From assembly GCF_019890635.1 (NCBI RefSeq), contig NZ_JAIOAB010000004.1, positions 62,001 through 126,000 of the forward strand: 64,000 nucleotides of DNA, read 5' to 3'. The position numbers and the translations under genes were made by a program. Source of the stretch: Streptomyces sennicomposti. GTDB lineage: Bacteria; Actinomycetota; Actinomycetes; Streptomycetales; Streptomycetaceae. The notes beneath the pieces were generated by a model. That model did not search any database. It was not told the DNA's origin and was given only the letters and a program-made list of their open reading frames with translations. Within the stretch, counting starts at the first letter, position 1, and every line of letters starts with the position of its first letter. Positions 58,706 to 64,000 of this stretch are shown here, one piece after another.

Positions 58706-59161
58706 CTAGATCCGCAGGAGCTGGAGTTCGGCCAGATCGGGCGGCGCCCGTCCGCCGGCCGGTTCGGCCGCCGGACCGGTGCGGGCCACGGCCGGCGCCG
58801 GGGCGGTGAGGCCCGGCGCGGGCAGCGGCGCGGGCGGCGCGTACGACGCGGAGGTTCCGGCCGCCGCGCAGGTGCCGCCGGCGTGCGTCATCGCCGTACC
58901 GCCGGAGTCCGACGCGCCGGACGACGGCCGGCAGGTCTCGTCCCGAAGCATCGGCGCACGGCCGGCGCCGGCCGGGTGGCGCATGGGCGCGGTGGCGTGG
59001 CCGGAGGCGGCCAGGGCCGTCATCGCGCCGTGTTCGCCCGAGGCGGGCATCCCTGCGGGCGACAACGCGTGCATCGCGAACACCCCGGCCAGCACGGCCA
59101 GGACGAGCAGCGCCCGTCCGGCGCGGCTCGTCGCGGAGCGGATGCGGGCGCCGGACGACAC
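58706..59161 (-). CDS. DUF6153 family exported protein
   Basis: A 151-residue protein with one N-terminal hydrophobic helix (AGRALLVLAVLAGVFAMHAL), then a His/Met-rich extracellular part (GMPASGEHGAMTALAASGHA, PMRHPAG), two Cys (CRPSS; GGTCAAAG) and a Pro/Ala-rich tail. It resembles DUF6153 of Streptomyces. It lies upstream of the DUF305 gene in the same direction (106-base gap). GTG at 59161 is chosen as the first plausible start; the Shine-Dalgarno is weak. Confidence 0.7.
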   Translation of the reverse strand: MSSGARIRSATSRAGRALLVLAVLAGVFAMHALSPAGMPASGEHGAMTALAASGHATAPMRHPAGAGRAPMLRDETCRPSSGASDSGGTAMTHAGGTCAAAGTSASYAPPAPLPAPGLTAPAPAVARTGPAAEPAGGRAPPDLAELQLLRI

Positions 59162-59265
59162 GCGCCCATCGTACGGAGTGCGCCGCGCCGTCCTTCGGAC
59201 ACCCCCGCGCGCGTCCCCGGACTCCCCCGGTGACACGTCCCGCTCTCCCCGGTGGCACCGGGCGG

Positions 59266-59895
59266 TCAGGACTCCTGCCGCCGACGCCGCCGTCGCAGCA
59301 GATGCCGGGCCACCAGCGCGGCGACGAGGACGCCGAGCCCGGTGAGCACGTACACCTCGTACCGGCTGATGGTGTCGTAGACGGCGCCGATGTTGCTGCC
59401 GGCGAAGTAGGCGAGGGTCACCCACATGCCCACCCACAGCGCCGCGCCGAGCGCGTTGAAGGCCAGGAAGCGCAGCCAGTGCATCCCGGTGGTGCCGGCG
59501 ATGATGCCGTTGGCCTGGCGCAGTCCCTCGACGAAGCGGGCCACGGTGACGACCTTGCCGCCGTGCCGGGTGAAGAAGCGCTCGGCCGACGCGAACCGCT
59601 CCGGCGTCAGGAAGACGTACTTCCCCCAGCGGTGCACGAACGCGCGGCCCCCGAAGTGGCCGATCAGATAGCCGATGTTGTCGCCGATCACGGCGGCGGC
59701 GAACGCGATCAGCCCCACCGCCACGACGTTCAGCTCGCCCGCCCCCGCGTACACGCCCGCCGCGATCAGGATCGTCTCGCCGGGCGCGGGGATGCCGAAG
59801 TCCTCGACGAAGACGACGCCGCCGACGGCCCAGTAGCCGTAGTGGGCGAGCAGCGGTGCCAGGTGCTCCAGCGGACCCGGAAGCGGAGGGGCCAT
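59266..59895 (-). CDS. DedA-family membrane protein
   Basis: A 209-residue DedA protein with about five hydrophobic helices. Characteristic segments are GVVFVEDFGIPAPGETILIA (about 27), GDNIGYLIGHFGGR (about 70), FFTRHGGKVVTVARFVEGLR (about 105) with the conserved Arg, and GANALGAALWVG-like helix. DedA proteins recycle polyprenyl-phosphate or phospholipid carriers and support membrane potential. ATG 59895 has a weak ribosome site; GTG 59904 is possible. Divergent from the acyltransferase gene. Confidence 0.93.
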   Translation of the reverse strand: MAPPLPGPLEHLAPLLAHYGYWAVGGVVFVEDFGIPAPGETILIAAGVYAGAGELNVVAVGLIAFAAAVIGDNIGYLIGHFGGRAFVHRWGKYVFLTPERFASAERFFTRHGGKVVTVARFVEGLRQANGIIAGTTGMHWLRFLAFNALGAALWVGMWVTLAYFAGSNIGAVYDTISRYEVYVLTGLGVLVAALVARHLLRRRRRRQES

Positions 59896-60056
59896 GGTCA
59901 CCACCGTACGTCGCCGGGTGCGCGGGTTCCGGCAGCCGCCGCGCGCCCGGTTCCGCGCGCCCCGGCCCGCCCTTACACTTGCACCCCGCAACACAGAGGT
60001 TGACCTGCGAGAACGCGGCAGTCGGGCGGACCCCGCGCGAGTGAGGAGCGACCCTC

Positions 60057-60794
60057 TTGTTCTACTACTTGCTCAAATACGTCCTGCTGGGGCCGCTGCT
60101 GCGGGTCGTCTTCCGGCCCCGGATCGAAGGACTGGAGCATGTGCCGGCGTCCGGTCCGGCCATCGTCGCGGGCAACCATCTCTCGTTCTCGGACCACTTC
60201 CTGATGCCCGCGATCCTCAGACGGCGCATCACCTTCCTGGCGAAGGCGGAGTACTTCACGGGTCCCGGCCTCAAGGGCAGGCTCACCGCGGCCTTCTTCC
60301 GCAGCGCCGGGCAGATCCCGGTCGACCGGTCCGGCAAGGAGGCGGGCCGGGCCGCGATCCGGGAGGGGCTCGGGGTGCTGCGCCGGGGCGAACTCCTCGG
60401 CATCTATCCCGAGGGCACGCGCTCGCCCGACGGCCGGCTCTACAAGGGCAAGGTCGGGGTCGCGGTGATGGCGATCGAGGCGGGGGTGCCGGTCGTGCCG
60501 TGCGCGATGATCGGCACGTTCGAGGCGCAGCCGCCGGGCCGGGTCGTGCCGCGCATCAGGCCGGTGGTGATCCGCTTCGGCGAGCCCCTGGACTTCTCCC
60601 GGTTCGCCGGGATGACGGAGCAGAAGGCGGTCCTGCGCGCCGTCACGGACGAGATCATGTACGCGATCCTGTCGCTGTCGGGGCAGGAGTACGTCGACCG
60701 GTACGCGGCCGTGGCCAAGGCCGAGCGGCCGGACCGGGAGGCCGCGGCGAAGGCCGAACGGAGACGCGGACTCCCGCGCCCGCCGCGGGGGTGA
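60057..60794 (+). CDS. Lysophospholipid acyltransferase (PlsC family)
   Basis: A 245-residue acyltransferase acting on 1-acyl-glycerol-3-phosphate. Motif I is AGNHLSFSDHF (NHX4D, about 40), motif II VDRSGKEAGRAAI, motif III LGIYPEGTRSPDGRLY (about 120) and motif IV VVPCAMIGTFEA. It lacks a long signal segment and is peripheral to the membrane. It starts at TTG 60057, with GAGGAG eight bases before. Divergent from dedA, so both may serve envelope lipids. Confidence 0.9.
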   Translation: MFYYLLKYVLLGPLLRVVFRPRIEGLEHVPASGPAIVAGNHLSFSDHFLMPAILRRRITFLAKAEYFTGPGLKGRLTAAFFRSAGQIPVDRSGKEAGRAAIREGLGVLRRGELLGIYPEGTRSPDGRLYKGKVGVAVMAIEAGVPVVPCAMIGTFEAQPPGRVVPRIRPVVIRFGEPLDFSRFAGMTEQKAVLRAVTDEIMYAILSLSGQEYVDRYAAVAKAERPDREAAAKAERRRGLPRPPRG

Positions 60795-60812
60795 CGCCAC
60801 CGCGGTGCGGCT

Positions 60813-60847
60813 CGTCCGGTGCGCACCGCCCGTCCGGTGCGCACCGC
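60813..60847. repeat. 17-base direct repeat with palindromic core
   Basis: CGTCCGGTGCGCACCGC occurs at 60813-60829 and 60831-60847. Each copy holds the palindrome CGGTGCGCACCG. Confidence 0.8.
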
Positions 60848-60920
60848 TCGCACGCCGGACACGGCTCGTACGGCCGGATACGTGTCGTGCCCGGACACGG
60901 CTCCTGCCCGGACACGCCGA

Positions 60921-60949
60921 AGGGGCGGCCGGAGTCACCGGCCGCCCCT
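60921..60949. terminator. Terminator between convergent acyltransferase and tap
   Basis: AGGGGCGGCCGG (60921-60932) and CCGGCCGCCCCT (60938-60949) form a perfect 12-base-pair stem with a five-base loop. Confidence 0.8.
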
Positions 60950-60977
60950 CGGCGGACGCGCGTCGCGGCGGGTGCCG

Positions 60978-62576
60978 TTACGGCTTCGGCGTGACGTGCG
61001 GGGCGCAGGTCACGTCCGCGCGGTCCACCTTGCCGCTGAGCAGATAGGCGTCGACCCGCTCGTTGATGCACGGGTTGACCAGACCGGTGACGCCGTGGGA
61101 GCCGGCGTCCTTCTCGGTGATCAGACGCGAGCCCTTGAAGCGCTGGTGCAGTTCGACGGCGCCCTCGTAGGGGGTGGCCGCGTCCCGCGTGGACTGCACG
61201 ATCAGCACCGGCGGCAGGCCCTTGCCGGTCTTGACGTTCACCGGGGTCTGCTGTTTGACCGGCCAGGTGGCGCAGGGCAGGTTCATCCAGGCGTTGGCCC
61301 AGGTCATGAACGGGTACTTGGCGTTCAGCCGCGTGTTGTCCCGGTCCCACTTGTTCCAGCTGGTGGGCCACTTGGCGTCGGTGCACTCGACGGCCGTGTA
61401 GACGGCGTTGCCGTTCTCCGAGGAGATGTTGCCCGCGGTGTCGGACATGTCCGGGGCGGCGGCGTCGACGAGGGCCTGGGTGTCGCCGGCGAAGTACTTG
61501 CTGAACACCGTGGCGACCGGGACCCACGAGGAGTCGTAGTACGGGGCGCTCTGGAAGAAGGAGAGCAGCTCGGCCGGGCCGACCACGCCGCCGATCGGGT
61601 TCTTCTTCGCGGCGGCGCGCAGCTGGAGCCACTTGGCCTGGACGGCGGCGCGGGTGGTGCCCAGGTGGAAGGCGGCGTCGTTCTTGGCGACCCAGTCCTC
61701 CCAGTCCTGCCAGCGGCCGTCGAAGGCGATGTCCTGGTTGAGGTTGGCCTCGTACCAGATGTTGTCGCGGTCCGGGTTGACGACGCTGTCCACGATCATC
61801 CGGCGGACGTGGCCCGGGAACAGGGTGCCGTAGACGGCGCCGAGGTAGGTGCCGTAGGAGACGCCGAGGTAGTTGATCTTCTTCTCGCCGAGCGCGGCCC
61901 GGATGACGTCCAGGTCACGGGCGGTGTTCGGGGTCGTCATCTGCTGGAGCATCGCCTTGCCGGTGCGCTCCAGGCAGCCGTCGGCGTACTCGCGGGCCAG
62001 CTTGCGCTGGGCGCGCTTGTCGGCCTCGGAGTCCGGGACCGGGTCCATCTTGGGCGCCTTGACGAACTCCTGCGGGTCGATGCAGGAGATCGGCGTGGAG
62101 TGGCCGACGCCGCGCGGGTCGAAGCCGACGAAGTCGTAGGCCTTGGCGACGTTGGTCCACAGGGGGTTCTTGGCCGTGACGCGGGTCGGGAAGCGCAGGC
62201 CCGAGCCGCCCGGACCGCCCGGGTTGTAGACGAGGGCGCCCTGGCGCTCCTGCTTCGTGCCGGTGTTGCCGATGCGGTCGACGGCGAGCTTGATCTGCTT
62301 GCCGTAGGGGTGGGCGTAGTCGAGCGGCACCGAGACGTAGCCGCACTGGATGGGCTTGGCGAGCCCCCAGTCGGCGGGACAGTCCTGCCAGTCGATGCCG
62401 GCCTTGGCGGCGCGGTCCGCGGCGACGGCGGCGCCGCGGGCCTCGCGGTCCTGGCCGTGGCGGCTGTCCGCACTGGCCGCGGGGGCCGCCACGGCGCCCG
62501 CTATCAGGGTCGCCGTGACGAGCGCGCCGGCCGAACCGAGCGCCAGGACCCGGTTCTTCGGTCTGATGTCCCTCAA
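60978..62576 (-). CDS. tap: Secreted tripeptidyl aminopeptidase
   Basis: A 532-residue exported serine peptidase that removes tripeptides from protein N-termini. The signal peptide (about 1-31) is VLALGSAGALVTATLIAGAV then PAASADS. The catalytic Ser lies in YLGVSYGTYLGAVYG (about 220), Asp in STRDAATPYEGAV (about 450) and His in GSHGVTGLVNPC (about 480). GLRFPT and YNPGGPGGSG make the oxyanion region. TTG at 62576 is chosen because GGGGAGG lies six bases upstream and it gives a normal signal. A hairpin (62586-62615) covers part of that ribosome site. UreD lies upstream in the same direction. Confidence 0.93.
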   Translation of the reverse strand: MRDIRPKNRVLALGSAGALVTATLIAGAVAAPAASADSRHGQDREARGAAVAADRAAKAGIDWQDCPADWGLAKPIQCGYVSVPLDYAHPYGKQIKLAVDRIGNTGTKQERQGALVYNPGGPGGSGLRFPTRVTAKNPLWTNVAKAYDFVGFDPRGVGHSTPISCIDPQEFVKAPKMDPVPDSEADKRAQRKLAREYADGCLERTGKAMLQQMTTPNTARDLDVIRAALGEKKINYLGVSYGTYLGAVYGTLFPGHVRRMIVDSVVNPDRDNIWYEANLNQDIAFDGRWQDWEDWVAKNDAAFHLGTTRAAVQAKWLQLRAAAKKNPIGGVVGPAELLSFFQSAPYYDSSWVPVATVFSKYFAGDTQALVDAAAPDMSDTAGNISSENGNAVYTAVECTDAKWPTSWNKWDRDNTRLNAKYPFMTWANAWMNLPCATWPVKQQTPVNVKTGKGLPPVLIVQSTRDAATPYEGAVELHQRFKGSRLITEKDAGSHGVTGLVNPCINERVDAYLLSGKVDRADVTCAPHVTPKP

Positions 62577-62585
62577 GTGGGACCT

Positions 62586-62615
62586 CCCCGTACATCGTTG
62601 CGAATGGGTACGGGG
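62586..62615 (-). promoter_or_regulatory. Hairpin covering the tap ribosome binding site
   Basis: On the tap mRNA, CCCCGTAC (62615-62608) and GTACGGGG (62593-62586) form a perfect 8-base-pair stem with a 14-base loop. The 3' arm includes the first four G of the GGGGAGG Shine-Dalgarno, so folding would hide it. Confidence 0.45.
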
Positions 62616-62696
62616 ATCCTTCCGGCTGTGAGGTGGCTGAGAACAGGGGTCGTTGACCTTCTTTGCCAATCCGATAACCGGCGCGGCGTGTTCCGC

Positions 62697-63635
62697 TCAG
62701 CGGAGATCCCCCGGCGGCCCGGCGCAGGCCCTGTCCAGCTCGGTCAGCGCCTCGTCCAGCAGGCGGCGCAGCCGCAGCGCGTCGGGGGCGACCGCGCTGA
62801 CCAGAGCGGCCGGTCCGGCCAGCGGGACCAGGGCGGCGCCCTCGCCCAGAACGCGCGCCGCGACCGGGGCGCGGGCGAACTCGGGCCGTACGAGGACGAG
62901 TTGCCCCATGGCGCGGTGGCCCGCCAGGACCGCGGGTCCGTCCCAGCCGCCCGGTGCGCCCGGACCGCAGGCCAACTCCTGGTCCAGCACGGTCCGTCCG
63001 CCGATCCGGACGGCAAGACGGCTGGTGAGCCTGCCGGGTTGCTCGGCGGCGCGGCCCAGCACCTGTTCCTCGCGCAGGACGAGCCGGGCGGTGGGGGCCA
63101 GGTCGGCGCGCGTGGTGACATACAGGTCGCTGCCGTGGGCGGAGATCAACTGCTCGGGCAGCCAGTGCAGTTCGCCGCCGTCGGCGACGGTGAGCCGGAC
63201 GTCGTAGCGGGCCGGGCCCGGCACCTGGCCGGGCAGGGCGATGGTGGCCGCCGCCGATCCGATCCGCAGCCGGGCCCCGGCCTCCACGCGCGCGTCCACG
63301 GTGAGGCGGTCGCCGCCGAGGGGGCCGCTCATCGCGCCGACCAGCAGGACCCGCGCCTCGGCGCCGCTTCCCCGGGTGCGGCGCGGCGCGAGCGGCCCCT
63401 CGCCCGCCAGCACGGGCAGGGCGGTGCCGCCCCGGCCGTCGTGGCGGGCGACGATCCGCGCGGTGGCGCGGACCCCCGCGGAGGTGGTCGGCTGGGGGGC
63501 GTCGGCCGCGGGGGCCGCCCGCACGGCGGTCGTGGTGGCCGCCCGCGCGGCGCTCGCCGCCTCCGGGGGCAGCGTCGCAGTCGGTGAAGTGGCCGGTGCG
63601 ACCGCTGCGGCCTGGGGGCTCGCGGCCGTCGTCAT
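62697..63635 (-). CDS. ureD: Urease accessory protein UreD
   Basis: A 312-residue urease maturation protein. After an Ala/Thr/Pro-rich leader (about 1-55), the beta-rich core includes [40 protein letters not shown] (about 165), and [14 protein letters not shown]. With UreF and UreG it loads nickel into urease. ATG 63635 overlaps the ureG stop by 4 bases (ATGA), so it is translationally coupled; it ends the urease operon here. Structural urease genes would be upstream, outside the window. Confidence 0.9.
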   Translation of the reverse strand: MTTAASPQAAAVAPATSPTATLPPEAASAARAATTTAVRAAPAADAPQPTTSAGVRATARIVARHDGRGGTALPVLAGEGPLAPRRTRGSGAEARVLLVGAMSGPLGGDRLTVDARVEAGARLRIGSAAATIALPGQVPGPARYDVRLTVADGGELHWLPEQLISAHGSDLYVTTRADLAPTARLVLREEQVLGRAAEQPGRLTSRLAVRIGGRTVLDQELACGPGAPGGWDGPAVLAGHRAMGQLVLVRPEFARAPVAARVLGEGAALVPLAGPAALVSAVAPDALRLRRLLDEALTELDRACAGPPGDLR

Positions 63636-64000
63636 GCCTGCGCCGTCCACGCCGCGTGCCGCTGCCGTACCCAGCCGGCGACCTCCGCGACCCCGCTCTC
63701 GCCGCGCAACGACTGGAACACGACCGGCAGTTCGCCGCGGGCGGCCTTGGCGTCGGCGGCCATCCGCGCCAGGTCGGAGCCGACGTACGGCGCGAGGTCG
63801 GTCTTGTTGACGACGAGCAGGTCGGCGGTGGTGACGCCGGGGCCGCCCTTGCGCGGGATGTCGTCGCCGCCGGCCACGTCGATCACGAAGATCTGCGCGT
63901 CCACAAGTCCCTTGGAGAAGGTCGCGGTGAGGTTGTCCCCGCCGGACTCCAGGAGGATCAGGTCCAGCGGTCCGACCGCGTCCTCCAGGTCCTCGACCGC
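63632..64000 (-). CDS. ureG: Urease accessory GTPase UreG, C-terminal part
   Basis: The last 122 residues of UreG, open at the window edge. It shows the family segments [40 protein letters not shown] and the G4-like [20 protein letters not shown]. UreG hydrolyses GTP to drive nickel insertion into urease. The N-terminal Walker A loop lies beyond base 64000. The stop codon overlaps the ureD start. Confidence 0.95.
   Translation of the reverse strand, partial: AVEDLEDAVGPLDLILLESGGDNLTATFSKGLVDAQIFVIDVAGGDDIPRKGGPGVTTADLLVVNKTDLAPYVGSDLARMAADAKAARGELPVVFQSLRGESGVAEVAGWVRQRHAAWTAQA

Noticed and set aside
62577..62669. Longer N-terminus of tripeptidyl aminopeptidase
   Set aside because: It would put 31 polar residues before the signal peptide; TTG 62576 has the Shine-Dalgarno and a normal signal.

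Overview
This window is high-GC chromosomal DNA from a Streptomyces. Several features point that way: codon third positions are almost all G or C, many genes start with GTG or TTG, families that are mainly streptomycete are present (DUF5709, DUF6397, DUF6213, a roadblock protein), and only one TTA codon was found across all the genes. From memory, the gene order matches the S. coelicolor SCO1148-SCO1232 core-chromosome segment. I could not run an alignment to confirm this. No tRNA, rRNA, CRISPR array, insertion sequence or phage gene was seen.

Layout. 1-8.9 kb: the end of an ABC exporter, a DUF5709 protein, zinc-independent ribosomal protein L31, a YdjM-type membrane hydrolase, a DUF3516 helicase, acyl-CoA thioesterase, a DUF6397 protein, a roadblock protein, a PPOX oxidoreductase and a methyltransferase. 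8.9-14 kb: an alpha/beta hydrolase divergent from a PadR regulator, an MpaB-type oxygenase, two unknown proteins and a fatty-acid desaturase. 14-20 kb: a SNF2 helicase overlapping a SWIM protein, then a secreted phytase-like esterase. 20-25 kb: xylose genes (xylA divergent from xylB and a ROK repressor) and a Tat-exported amidase. 25-33 kb: a PAS/GAF/PP2C/HATPase signalling protein, a quinone oxidoreductase with two acyl-CoA dehydrogenases, and an XRE-cupin regulator divergent from a flavin reductase. 33-38 kb: a repeat-rich spacer, ATP-dependent DNA ligase with NUDIX, and an aldehyde dehydrogenase. 38.5-41.4 kb: the tetrahydroxynaphthalene/flaviolin pigment cluster (rppA, P450, cupin). 41.4-49 kb: an acyl-CoA dehydrogenase with its TetR regulator, peptide deformylase, murT-gatD, pfkA and a CtaG-like protein. 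49.3-53.4 kb: a LytR-like regulator, a DUF485-like protein, an acetate-type symporter and a LytS-like kinase. 53.5-56.2 kb: AsnC, a DDAH-family enzyme and ornithine aminotransferase. 56-64 kb: CBS protein, a putative copper module (DUF6153, DUF305, DUF4396 with a CsoR-like operator), DedA, acyltransferase, tripeptidyl aminopeptidase, ureD and the end of ureG.

Most genes are ordinary metabolic or housekeeping genes in short operons with ATGA overlaps. The most interesting points are: a CsoR-like palindrome in front of a His-rich DUF4396 gene beside Met/His-rich DUF305 and DUF6153 proteins; a PP2C-family regulator whose metal ligands are substituted while its kinase-like domain looks intact; a probable arginine-to-ornithine-to-semialdehyde route under an AsnC regulator; a bldA-type TTA codon in an exported amidase; a hairpin that would cover the ribosome binding site of tripeptidyl aminopeptidase; and clear palindromic operators for the PadR and TetR regulators. 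Functions are inferred from recognisable motifs and neighbours, and no database search was possible.
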